DNA from: Bradyrhizobium sp. 1(2017)
GTDB lineage: Bacteria > Pseudomonadota > Alphaproteobacteria > Rhizobiales > Xanthobacteraceae
DNA length: 64,000 bases
Direction: 5' to 3'
Assembly: GCF_011602485.2 (NCBI RefSeq)
Contig: NZ_CP050022.2
Coordinates: 4,360,001 to 4,424,000, forward strand
A model generated the notes under the pieces. That model was not told where the DNA came from. It saw only the letters and a program-made list of their open reading frames with translations, and made no database searches. The position numbers and the translations under genes were made by a program. This document shows positions 1 through 8,098 of this stretch, one piece after another; position 1 is the first letter of the stretch, and every line of letters starts with the position of its first letter.

Positions 1-49
1 GCGCCGTCAGGATAATCCCGAGCGCCCTCCACCGCGTGAAATACAACAT
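1..49 (-). CDS. secD: SecD protein-export membrane protein, N-terminal fragment
   Basis: Only the first 16 codons are inside the window; the gene continues past the left edge. Reverse-complement translation from the ATG at 49 gives MLYFTRWRALGIILTA, a short basic stretch running into a hydrophobic segment, as expected for the first membrane helix of SecD. It lies 47 bp downstream of yajC on the same strand. The yajC-secD(-secF) order is the usual operon in alphaproteobacteria, and SecD with SecF and YajC forms the accessory complex that helps SecYEG release exported proteins using the proton gradient. The call rests mainly on this gene order, since 16 residues alone are weak evidence. Confidence 0.8.
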   Translation of the reverse strand, partial: MLYFTRWRALGIILTA

Positions 50-96
50 CGACTGGACCTGTCAGATCAGGAGACTTGGGATGCTCGCGGAAGCGC

Positions 97-471
97 TCAC
101 TTCGACGCGGCGTCGTCCTTGGCGGCTTCCTTGCTATCCTTGGATTCCTTGGCCGGCTCGCCCTTGGCGCGCACGCCGGAGATCATCTGGCGCATCTGCC
201 GCACGCGCACGCCGTCGGAAATCTCGAACTCGATCTGGTCGTCGTCGACGACCTTGGTGACCTTGCCGACGAGGCCGCCCGACGTCACGACGGTGTCGCC
301 GCGGCGGATGTTCTTCACGAGGTCGGCGTGGTCGCGGACCTTCTTCTGCTGCGGACGCAGAATCAGGAAGTACATGATCACGAAGATCAGGGCGAACGGC
401 AGCAGCGACATCAACATGCTGTTGGTGTCGCCGGCGGCCGCAGCCTGGGCATACGCAGGGGTAATCAGCAT
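97..471 (-). CDS. yajC: YajC, Sec translocase accessory subunit
   Basis: A 124-residue single-pass inner-membrane protein. A short N-terminal part ending in AYAQAAAAG is followed by a strong hydrophobic helix (about residues 21-39, ending LILRPQQKK), the signature of YajC. A small soluble domain carries GDTVVTSGGLVGKVTKV, also typical of the family. The C-terminus is a lysine/alanine-rich tail (KESKDSKEAAKDDAASK), longer than in E. coli YajC (110 aa) but common in rhizobia. It precedes secD, with which it is probably co-transcribed. The AAA ATPase gene on the other strand starts 180 bp away, so the space between holds two divergent promoters. Confidence 0.96.
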   Translation of the reverse strand: MLITPAYAQAAAAGDTNSMLMSLLPFALIFVIMYFLILRPQQKKVRDHADLVKNIRRGDTVVTSGGLVGKVTKVVDDDQIEFEISDGVRVRQMRQMISGVRAKGEPAKESKDSKEAAKDDAASK

Positions 472-651
472 TCGGACGATCCTCGTGACAACGGGAGAAG
501 CCGGTCAGGCCCTCGAAGGCGACCGGTTCGGTCAAATTCGCGCGGACTATAGCGGCCATTGCCCCAATTGCAACGCTGCCAGACCGCCCTTTTGGCCACC
601 TTGCGGCGCGGCGTCAGGCCCGATAAGGCTGCGTTCTCAGGAACTTCGGAC

Positions 652-1632
652 ATGCCCAAAAACCATAGCAAACGCCCGGCCGGCAAAGGCCCCAGCACCC
701 CTGCCCGCAAGCCCGCCCGCGTCGCGGCAAAACGCCCCACGGAGGCCGTCAAGGCGGCCCCTGATCTCTCCCAGGAGCGCCTCGTCCGCGCGCTGGAGAG
801 CATTGCGGCCCACCTCGCCGCCCAGGGCAGTCCGGCCATTGGGCCCGAGTCGTTCGAACGCGCCGATGCCTATGTCTGGCACCCCGACGGCCGCCTTTCG
901 GCCGTGCCGCGGGTCAGCCGCGTCGAGCTGTTCCTGCTCAAGGGCGTCGACCGGATGCGCGACATCCTGATGGAGAACACCGAGCGTTTCGCAGCCGGCT
1001 TGCCCGCCAACAACGCCCTGCTCTGGGGCGCGCGCGGCATGGGCAAGTCGTCCCTGGTGAAAGCGGCACATGCCAGCATCAATGCCGACCGCAAGCCCGC
1101 CGACAGGCTGAAGCTGATCGAGATCCACCGCGAGGACATCGAAACGCTGCCGACGCTGATGGAGAAGCTCCGCGACGCGAGCTTCCGCTTCATCGTGTTC
1201 ATCGACGACCTGTCCTTCGACGGCAACGACGCGTCCTACAAATCGCTCAAAGCCGTGCTCGAAGGCGGCATCGAGGGCCGGCCCGAGAACGTTCTCCTCT
1301 ACGCCACGTCCAACCGCCGCCATCTGCTGGCGCGCGACATGATCGAGAACGAGCGTTCGACCGCGATCAATCCCGGCGAAGCGGTCGAGGAGAAGGTCTC
1401 GCTGTCGGACCGCTTCGGCCTCTGGCTCGGCTTCCATCGTTGCAGCCAGGACGAATATCTCGCCATGGTGCGCGGCTATTGCAGCCATTTCGGCATCAAG
1501 ATCGAGGACGAGGCCCTGGAGCGCGAGGCGCTGGAATGGTCGACCACGCGCGGCTCCCGCTCGGGCCGCGTCGCCTGGCAGTTCGTGCAGGAACTGGCGG
1601 GTCGGCTGGGCGTGAAGCTGGCGGCAACGTAG
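652..1632 (+). CDS. DUF815-family AAA ATPase
   Basis: Predicted cytoplasmic ATPase of 326 residues. The N-terminal 40 residues are basic and low-complexity. Walker A is GARGMGKSS at about residues 126-134, Walker B is FIVFIDDLSF near residue 180, and an arginine-containing SNRRHLLARDM segment follows, matching the DUF815 (PF05673) ATP-binding family. I start at the ATG at 652 because translation upstream (from 559) is arginine-rich and lacks family features. The biological role of DUF815 proteins is not firmly known. The gene is monocistronic and divergent from yajC. A 240 bp gap without a gene follows, containing only a weak GC hairpin (CCCCGAAAACGGGG). Confidence 0.92.
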   Translation: MPKNHSKRPAGKGPSTPARKPARVAAKRPTEAVKAAPDLSQERLVRALESIAAHLAAQGSPAIGPESFERADAYVWHPDGRLSAVPRVSRVELFLLKGVDRMRDILMENTERFAAGLPANNALLWGARGMGKSSLVKAAHASINADRKPADRLKLIEIHREDIETLPTLMEKLRDASFRFIVFIDDLSFDGNDASYKSLKAVLEGGIEGRPENVLLYATSNRRHLLARDMIENERSTAINPGEAVEEKVSLSDRFGLWLGFHRCSQDEYLAMVRGYCSHFGIKIEDEALEREALEWSTTRGSRSGRVAWQFVQELAGRLGVKLAAT

Positions 1633-1871
1633 CGGTCGGATCGCAACCCGGGTGTCTTTCCCCGAAAACGGGGAATCAAGGGCGCGTGCGCATCAAACCC
1701 GGCTCGGGCGGCGTGCAGGGATCTGGGGTGCCAAGCTTGACCGGAGGGAGCCTCTTGAAGCTCGCTTCCAGATCGGCGACCCCCGGGTTTTGCGCGCCCA
1801 CCCAGTTCGGCGCCAATTCCTGACCCTCCGCTGGAGCCGGCGCCCGGTTTGAGCCCTTTCCGGGTTCACCC

Positions 1872-2939
1872 TTACTTCGTCACCCTGTGACGGGTCGGCG
1901 CAACCGTGCTTTCGGGCGCGGCGGGCGAGATCGCAAAGGTCAGCCAGGTATTCCAGCCCGACGGCCGGTTTTCCGCACCGAATTCGCCATATCCCTTGAT
2001 GTTGAGATATCCCTGCATGCCGCCAACAGGGAAAAGGTAGCCGAACTGCGGACCGATGCCGAAAACCCGCGACCTGAATCCGCCAAGGGCCGGCAGTCCG
2101 CCGGTATCGTCGGAGACCTGCTGATAGGCATAGCCGACCAGACCTACGAAGGCCTGCTTCGAGAGAAATTTCGACGCGCCCCAATCGAAGTGGAAATCGA
2201 CCCCGCTCCGAACCAGCGTGTCCGGGTTCTTGAAGTTGTACGTGAAGCCGCCGACACCGGAGAATTCATATCCTGTCACGGGGTTGAGGTAAGTGTAACC
2301 CCCGCCTGCGTCGATGGCGCCATGACCGATGCCGATGTTGGAGAGGCGGCTGGGTTCATAGGCGCCGACTGGAATGTCGCCGGTCACGTAGGTCATGTAG
2401 TTGTGGACGCCGTCGTGCCACTTCATCGTGACCATGGGGTAGAGGTCGCCGAAGCCGGTGAGCGAGTCCGATATGCTTCCCGTGCGGGTCGCCGAAATCG
2501 GACCGAACCCGGTCGTCAGCGTGCCATCGAGGGTCGTGCTGTTTCGGCCGTAAACGCCCATGACGGTGACGGACAATTGTGCGCCGAAGACCGGTGTCGC
2601 GAACGTATACGTCGGAGCCAGGAACACCAGGTCTGGCGGCGCATTGAGATTTACGTTCAAGCTGACATTGACGTTTGGCGAGAAGCGGCCGATCTGAACT
2701 TCTCGGGCCGCAGCGGCCGAACCGGAGGCGGACACACTGGTGTGGTAGTAGATCGTCCCGAGGGACCAGCCGGGCACGCTGGGTGCCGCTGCCAGACTGC
2801 CGAACAGTCCCGGGACCCAGAATGAAATTCCGCTCTCGTCGGCACTGGCGATCTGCGGGAAAAACGCGAGAGCTGCAACCACAACCGAGCTGAGCAGGGT
2901 CCGTTGAGAGGCACCCGCAAATTCCAACGTGGGCTTCAT
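1872..2939 (-). CDS. SphA-like / phenol-degradation MetA-type outer-membrane protein
   Basis: A 355-residue secreted protein. The N-terminus MKPTLEFAG...LLSSVVVAALAFFPQIASA reads as a signal peptide cut near residue 33. The mature part alternates short amphipathic strands rich in G, Y, F and T (YTFATPVFGAQLSVTVMG, GGYTYLNPVTGYEFSG, FGIGPQFGYLFPVGG) and ends with strand-like residues, as in the Phenol_MetA_deg / SphA beta-barrel proteins thought to pass hydrophobic substrates. I chose the ATG at 2939 rather than the one 7 codons upstream because the signal peptide starts there. It is the last gene of the minus-strand sulfatase cluster, 280 bp after the HAD gene. Substrate is unknown. Confidence 0.75.
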   Translation of the reverse strand: MKPTLEFAGASQRTLLSSVVVAALAFFPQIASADESGISFWVPGLFGSLAAAPSVPGWSLGTIYYHTSVSASGSAAAAREVQIGRFSPNVNVSLNVNLNAPPDLVFLAPTYTFATPVFGAQLSVTVMGVYGRNSTTLDGTLTTGFGPISATRTGSISDSLTGFGDLYPMVTMKWHDGVHNYMTYVTGDIPVGAYEPSRLSNIGIGHGAIDAGGGYTYLNPVTGYEFSGVGGFTYNFKNPDTLVRSGVDFHFDWGASKFLSKQAFVGLVGYAYQQVSDDTGGLPALGGFRSRVFGIGPQFGYLFPVGGMQGYLNIKGYGEFGAENRPSGWNTWLTFAISPAAPESTVAPTRHRVTK

Positions 2940-3220
2940 CTGCAAATCTCCAAACGCCACGGGTGATGTGCATCAGGCTTTCGCAGTCGCGAACACACCT
3001 TCCGTTGTAAGACCTGGTCCCGTCATGAGGCCAAAGCCCATCTCGAAAGGAGTCCGAGTTACGACTCCGGTCTGCAAGTAAGCCATGTTCCAGAGCCGAT
3101 GTCCGTTGTGAATTGGCCACAACCTAAAACTTAGTTGGCATGCTCCGCCCGATGGCGTGCATTTAGCTGATGGTTGGGTCCCACCGCATTCGCGCAGCCA
3201 AGAGCCCTACGATTTCACCT

Positions 3221-4258
3221 CTAATCAAACGGAAAGATCCTCTTCCAGTCCTTCTTCATGTCCACAACGGTCCACCTGTTCAGCGCTGCAGCATCGAGAG
3301 CGACATCGAGCTTGCCGAAATGCGATTGGCGATCGTAGGCGTATTCGCGTTCCGCGTCGGTATGGTGGACGATCAGGCCGAACCGTGCGCCGCTGGTGCC
3401 GAGTGTCGCCCATTGCAGCATTTCGAGGTCGCCATCGGAGTTGCCGAAGGCGGCGATCGGACGCCGGCCGATATGGCTGTTGATCCCGATCGGCTTGCCG
3501 GCCTTGTCGTCGATGAAATCGACCTCGGGCAAGCGGAATAGAACCGGCGTGCTGTCGCGCATTTCAAATCGGGTCTTGATTGACGATCCGACGACCTGCT
3601 CCGGAGGTATGCCATAAACCTGTTCGGTCCACGGCCGCATGAATTCGATGCCGCCACCTGACACGATGAAGGTCTTGAAGCCGTTGGCGCGGAGATAAGC
3701 GAGCAATTCGAGCATAGGCTGATACACGAGCTCGGTGTAGGAGCGCTTGAAGCGAGCATCACGCGCGGTCGCAAGCCAGTCTTTGACGATCTTCTCAAAC
3801 TCCGCTGTCGTCATGCCGGCGTGAGTCACCGCCACCAACTCGGCCACGCCCTTTTCTCCGGAAGCTGCGAGCGCCTTCAGGTCCCCGTTCAGCACTGCCG
3901 CGAACGGCTGCTTGTCCTTCCATTCCGGATGCATGGGCGCAAGAACCTTCACGCGGTCCAGCGCAAAAGCGAGCTGCACATACATCGGCTGCTCGATCCA
4001 AAGCGTCCCATCGTTGTCGAAGGTCGCGATGCGTTGATCGGGCGGTACGAAATAGGGCCCGCCATTTTCCGTGACACGCGCGACGAAGTCGAGGATTGAC
4101 GATTTGGCCGCGCCGTCGTTCCAGGAGGGAAGCGCATCGCGCTGCACTTGAGCCTCCGCCGTGGTCGAGCGAAGCGAGGCAGAGAGCAACGGAAGCATCG
4201 CCAGCGACGACAGCAGGATGCGGCGGTTGACGCCGAATAAGGCCCGAGGGATCGACAT
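3221..4258 (-). CDS. Secreted HAD-superfamily phosphatase
   Basis: A 345-residue protein with an N-terminal export signal (NRRILLSSLAMLPLLSA, cleavage possible after TTAEA). HAD motif I is FDNDGTL with nucleophile Asp81 and Asp83. Motif II is the Ser in FKTFIVSGGG, and motif III/IV is GRRPIAAFGNSDGDLEML. The arrangement resembles phosphoserine-phosphatase-like periplasmic HAD proteins. It lies between the deleted sulfatase gene (90 bp upstream) and the outer-membrane protein gene, all on the minus strand, suggesting a periplasmic role in handling esters taken in by the cluster. The twin arginine in NRRILLSSLA could allow Tat export, but the motif is incomplete. Substrate is unknown. Confidence 0.85.
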   Translation of the reverse strand: MSIPRALFGVNRRILLSSLAMLPLLSASLRSTTAEAQVQRDALPSWNDGAAKSSILDFVARVTENGGPYFVPPDQRIATFDNDGTLWIEQPMYVQLAFALDRVKVLAPMHPEWKDKQPFAAVLNGDLKALAASGEKGVAELVAVTHAGMTTAEFEKIVKDWLATARDARFKRSYTELVYQPMLELLAYLRANGFKTFIVSGGGIEFMRPWTEQVYGIPPEQVVGSSIKTRFEMRDSTPVLFRLPEVDFIDDKAGKPIGINSHIGRRPIAAFGNSDGDLEMLQWATLGTSGARFGLIVHHTDAEREYAYDRQSHFGKLDVALDAAALNRWTVVDMKKDWKRIFPFD

Positions 4259-4348
4259 GGTTGGTCCTTTCGACAGCGAAAGCAGGGATCTTGAAGGCCC
4301 TAAACGGGCGCTCCGACGCGGAGCGCCCGCTCACCGCACCTTTATTTG

Positions 4349-4887
4349 CTATTTGCCAGCCGGCGACTGCATGGCCTTTTCGATCTGCTCCTTGACCGCT
4401 TCCAGGTTGAAGCTCGCCCCTTTCTGCATCGGCGGAAACTCGATCGCCGTCTGGGCGAGCTTGCCGACCTCTTGCTGCACAAACTGGAAACGCCAGAACT
4501 CGAAGACAAACCAGTTGTAGTATGCCAACGATCCCTTATCGCCGCTTGGCAGGCCGGTACGTTCGAACGGATCAAGCCGAATGTTGGTGAGGATCGGCCA
4601 ATCCACCTTGACCGTGCCGCCTAACCAGCCGCTCGGCTGATCGGTGAAGCGATATTTGAAGTCGTCGATGCGTACCGCGCTCAGTGTGCCCTCGGTGAAG
4701 TAGAAGATCGAGTGGCGAGCAGACGGACCCTTCCCGGTAATCAGGTCCATCTGGTTGTACCCATCGAGATGAACCTTGTAGGTCTTGTCGCCAAACTGCC
4801 GCTCAGCAACAGATCGCGGCGTTTCATTCCAGGGCCGGATTGCGGCACAACGTCGTGGGATTCTTCTGGCGGACGTTTGCTACTCAT
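4349..4887 (-). pseudogene. Arylsulfatase relic with a large internal deletion
   Basis: Two parts of one sulfatase survive. Reading the minus strand from the ATG at 4887 (good ribosome site AGGAGC just before it) gives MSSKRPPEESHDVV...PGMKRRDLLLSG, a Tat-like sulfatase N-terminus. After about 33 residues the frame is lost. In another frame the C-terminal domain starts (DKTYKVHLDGYNQMDLITG...) and runs to the stop at 4349, ending MQKGASFNLEAVKEQIEKAM, parallel to the intact neighbour's C-terminus. The catalytic core between the two halves, some 350 residues, is absent. The C-terminal piece could in theory be translated alone from 4750 (133 aa). Such a piece would lack the formylglycine site, so I call it a dead gene. 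Confidence 0.85.
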
Positions 4888-5067
4888 CACATGCTCCTAC
4901 CGTTGCTATGCATTGGCGCTGTTTGCTTGATGCATCGGAAGCTGACGTCACTTGTGGTTGTGCCGACCGGACCGGCGCGATCCACTCGACGACATTGCTC
5001 GCCATTCCGTTGCGGGCACCCCGTCGCGGGGGCGCCCGCCTCGTCGGATCACGCTCGCCGCATGCGG

Positions 5068-6843
5068 CTAATCGCTGCGGCCGGCCGTCCTGGCCTGCTT
5101 GATCTGCTGTATCACCTGTTCGAGGTTGTAGCTCGCCGGGTCCTGCAGCGGCGGGAATGGAATGTAGCTCTCCAGTTCCTTCAGCCAGAGCGCCTGGCCG
5201 ATCGGCAGCATGTTCCAGTCATAGACGTAGGCGGTAGACGGGGAGCCGATTGAGCCGCCCTGGCCCATGAGGGTCTTGTATTGTGAACCGATCGAGGTCT
5301 CGAACGGGTCTCGCTTGATGTTGACGACCTGGGCCCAGTGATAAGGCAGCGCTCCGGCGATAAAGCCGGCCGGGTTGTCGGATACCATCGTGAAATAGAT
5401 CTTCCAGTTCTTGTAGCGGACTGCTGACGGGTCCTTGCCCGAATAGTAGAAGAAGGTATCGCGCGCCGACTTTTCCGAACGCCCGGAGAGGTACTCGGTC
5501 TGATCGACGCCATCGAGCGTGGTTTTCACGATGCCGGGATATTGGCCGGCCTCAATACGCCTCTTCAGTTGGTCGCCCTTTGCGCCGCCGGCGATGTTGA
5601 CAAGCGTCGGCAGCCAGTCGAGGGCCGCGAACATTTCGTTCTTGATGGTACCGGGCTTGATGACCCCCGGCCAGCGGATGAGAGCCGGAGCACGCATGCC
5701 GCCTTCCCAGGTGCTCAGCTTGCCGCCCTTGAACGGCGTGGTGCCGCCATCCGGAAAGGTGATGGTCTCGGCACCGTTATCAGTCGTGAACACGACGATC
5801 GTGTTATCGAGCTGTCCCATGTCCTGCAACTTCTGCAGCACATAGCCGATGTTGTCATCCATCTGCTTCATGCCGGCCTCGTTGAGGCCCCAGTCCTTGC
5901 CGCCCTGCTCGCCGATCATGGCCGCGTATTTGTCATTCAGCACGGTCGTGATGTGCATGCGCGCAGGATTGTACCAGACGAAGAAGGGTTTGCCCGTCGT
6001 CTTCGGATCGTTGCGATCCATGAAGTCGATGACCTTGGCCGAGATTTCCTCGTCGACCCCCTTCGACCGCTCAAGGGTCAGTGGACCCTGATCGATACAC
6101 TGCTGGGTTCTTGATGAACCATCCGACTTGCACGACAGGATGTTGCGCGGAGGCGTCAGGCAGACCGTCGTTTTCGGATCGACTGCGCCCGGCACCTCCG
6201 GGATGCCGGGGATCGGCGTGTTCTTGCACGGTGGTGCCACCGTCTGCTGCGTGGGGGATTTATTGATGTCCGGGAAGCTCACGCCCTGCATGGCGTCAAG
6301 GTGATACAGGTAGCCCCAGTATTCCTGGAAGCCATGCGCGGTCGGCAGTGCGTCGGTGTGATCGCCGAGATGGTTCTTGCCGAACTCGCCGGTGTTGTAG
6401 CCGAGATCGAGCAGGAACTTGGCGATCGCGGGGGTGCCGGGCCGCAGATAGGACGGGCTCCCGGGCAGCTGCGGAGGAATCATTCCGGTTCGCAGCGGAT
6501 GCATGCCGGTGAAGAAGGCATTGCGACCGGCGGTGCAGCTCTGCTCGGCATAGTAATGCGTGAAGATCGCGCCTTCGTTGCCGATGCGATCGATGTTGGG
6601 CGTCTCGCCGACCATGAGGCCGCGATGGTAAATGCTCGGCTGGTAGAGGCCGATGTCGTCGCCCATAATGAAAAGTATATTGGGTTTCTGTGCCGGTTGC
6701 GCGGTTGCCGGCGTGCTCGCTAACCCGGGCAGCGACATCAACATGGTCGCGCCGAGCAGCGAGGTGCAGGATCTCTTGTACCAATTGAATGTCGTGCGCT
6801 GCCTCGCAATCGAAAGCTTGTCGTCGAATACGCAATTCAACAT
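5068..6843 (-). CDS. Arylsulfatase (type I, formylglycine-dependent), exported
   Basis: A 591-residue sulfatase. It has an N-terminal hydrophobic export segment (about residues 28-50), metal-binding FIMGDDIG (Asp62/Asp63), and the formylglycine motif C-x-A-x-R as CTAGR with Cys103. Further core motifs are VFTTDNGAE and the FKGGKLSTWEGGMRAPALIRWPG segment typical of arylsulfatases. The length fits the family. The active Cys must be oxidised to formylglycine, and the gene for the enzyme that does so lies immediately upstream with only 15 bp between, strongly suggesting co-expression. The sulfate ester it cleaves cannot be told from sequence; sulfur scavenging is a reasonable inference. The start could be internal (M34), which would shorten the signal region. 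Confidence 0.93.
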   Translation of the reverse strand: MLNCVFDDKLSIARQRTTFNWYKRSCTSLLGATMLMSLPGLASTPATAQPAQKPNILFIMGDDIGLYQPSIYHRGLMVGETPNIDRIGNEGAIFTHYYAEQSCTAGRNAFFTGMHPLRTGMIPPQLPGSPSYLRPGTPAIAKFLLDLGYNTGEFGKNHLGDHTDALPTAHGFQEYWGYLYHLDAMQGVSFPDINKSPTQQTVAPPCKNTPIPGIPEVPGAVDPKTTVCLTPPRNILSCKSDGSSRTQQCIDQGPLTLERSKGVDEEISAKVIDFMDRNDPKTTGKPFFVWYNPARMHITTVLNDKYAAMIGEQGGKDWGLNEAGMKQMDDNIGYVLQKLQDMGQLDNTIVVFTTDNGAETITFPDGGTTPFKGGKLSTWEGGMRAPALIRWPGVIKPGTIKNEMFAALDWLPTLVNIAGGAKGDQLKRRIEAGQYPGIVKTTLDGVDQTEYLSGRSEKSARDTFFYYSGKDPSAVRYKNWKIYFTMVSDNPAGFIAGALPYHWAQVVNIKRDPFETSIGSQYKTLMGQGGSIGSPSTAYVYDWNMLPIGQALWLKELESYIPFPPLQDPASYNLEQVIQQIKQARTAGRSD

Positions 6844-6858
6844 GGCATCGCTCTCCCG

Positions 6859-7854
6859 TTATGACGTGTTTGAGACACCTCTCCTGATGCACCGAAATCC
6901 AAGATGACTTGTGGATGTGTCGACCGGCTCCGCATGCCGCGCAGCCGGCCGGTAGCGCCGGCAGTAATTCGGCGCGCACAAATGCGAGCCGCCTTTGATG
7001 ACCTTGCGTGGAATCTTGACGTTGGTCGTTCTGGGGTCGTAGCTATCGGCCTCGCGGCCGCCGCGCGGGTTCTCTGGAATGCAGCAGGCTTTCGCAGCGT
7101 CGGCTTCATGCCGAGGCGAATACCAGTCTGACGTCCATTCCCAGACGTTGCCGATCATATCGTGCAGCCCATATCCGTTCGGCGGAAACGAGGTGACCGG
7201 CGATGTCCTTTCGTACCCGTCATCCCTGGTGTTCTGGCGTGGAAATTCGCCCTGCCAGGTGTTGGCCATGTGACGGCCCTCGGGCGTAAATTCATCTCCC
7301 CATGCGAACTCGGCGCCGTCCAGCCCGCCGCGCGCCGCGAATTCCCATTCCGCTTCGGTCGGCAAATCCTTGCCGGCCCATTTTGCGTAGGCGATCACAT
7401 CGCTGAACGCCACGTGCACGACGGGATGATCGTCCAGCCCACGGATGTCGCTGCCCGGCCCGTAGGGATGCCGCCAGTCCGCGCCTTTGGCGAAGGTCCA
7501 CCACTGGCTGAAGTCCCGGAGATTGACCGGATGCGCCGGCGGAGAGAACATCAGCGAACCCGCGTAGATCATATGCGGGAGAATTCCGGGATAATCCTTT
7601 GGATCGGGCGTGAGTTCGGCAACGGTGACGTGGCCGGTAGCTCTGGCGAATGCCTTGAATTGGCGGTTCGTCACTGGATGGCGATCCATCCAGAACGCAT
7701 CCACGGTGACGCGGTGAACCGGCGCTTCCTCCGGATAGTGCCGATCCGAACCCATGCGAAACGTGCCGCCCGGCACGTACAGCATCCCCTCACCTGCTGG
7801 ATGCTGGTACGACTGTCCGGGATCAGGCGACGATGTCGTATCAGCCAGCTTCAC
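6859..7854 (-). CDS. Formylglycine-generating enzyme (SUMF1/FGE family)
   Basis: A 331-residue protein of the FGE-sulfatase domain. Diagnostic blocks: GMLYVPGGTFRMGSDRHYPEEAPVHRVTVDAFWMDRHPVTN at the start, LPTEAEWEFAARGG in the middle, GNVWEWTSDWYSP, and the catalytic end KGGSHLCAPNYCRRYRP with the Cys pair C293 and C298 in the C-x4-C spacing of true aerobic FGEs (human Cys336/Cys341). This argues for an active cysteine oxidase, not just a structural FGE-like domain. It is first in the minus-strand cluster and would activate Cys103 of the adjacent sulfatase before export. The 240 bp upstream carry its promoter and a REP-type hairpin. Confidence 0.95.
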   Translation of the reverse strand: MKLADTTSSPDPGQSYQHPAGEGMLYVPGGTFRMGSDRHYPEEAPVHRVTVDAFWMDRHPVTNRQFKAFARATGHVTVAELTPDPKDYPGILPHMIYAGSLMFSPPAHPVNLRDFSQWWTFAKGADWRHPYGPGSDIRGLDDHPVVHVAFSDVIAYAKWAGKDLPTEAEWEFAARGGLDGAEFAWGDEFTPEGRHMANTWQGEFPRQNTRDDGYERTSPVTSFPPNGYGLHDMIGNVWEWTSDWYSPRHEADAAKACCIPENPRGGREADSYDPRTTNVKIPRKVIKGGSHLCAPNYCRRYRPAARHAEPVDTSTSHLGFRCIRRGVSNTS

Positions 7855-8027
7855 GCCGATCTCCCGGACCCGTGCATCATTAGCCTGCGGCGCTACGGAA
7901 ACGGAACGCCACTCTTCCAGGTTGATCTAGATCAAGAGTTCCGGATTGGCTGTTTCACGCCGGCTCTGGGTCGCTGGCAAGCCTAGCCATGTCCTCGGCC
8001 TGGCGACCGCCGCCTCTGGAATACTAG

Positions 8028-8050
8028 ATCGCCCGCACTAGGCGGGCGAT
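8028..8050. repeat. REP-like hairpin (3' half of the 13661/30067 element)
   Basis: Perfect 9-bp inverted repeat ATCGCCCGC / GCGGGCGAT around a 5-nt loop, preceded by CTCTGGAATACTAG. The same TGGAATACTGGAT + hairpin + GATGACA arrangement ends the larger elements at 13661-13780 and 30067-30190, so this is a partial copy. It lies between the FGE and NlpD-like genes. Confidence 0.75.
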
Positions 8051-8098
8051 GACAACATATTGGTGGTAATTGCGCACCCGACTCTGTGGGCCCGCGTC

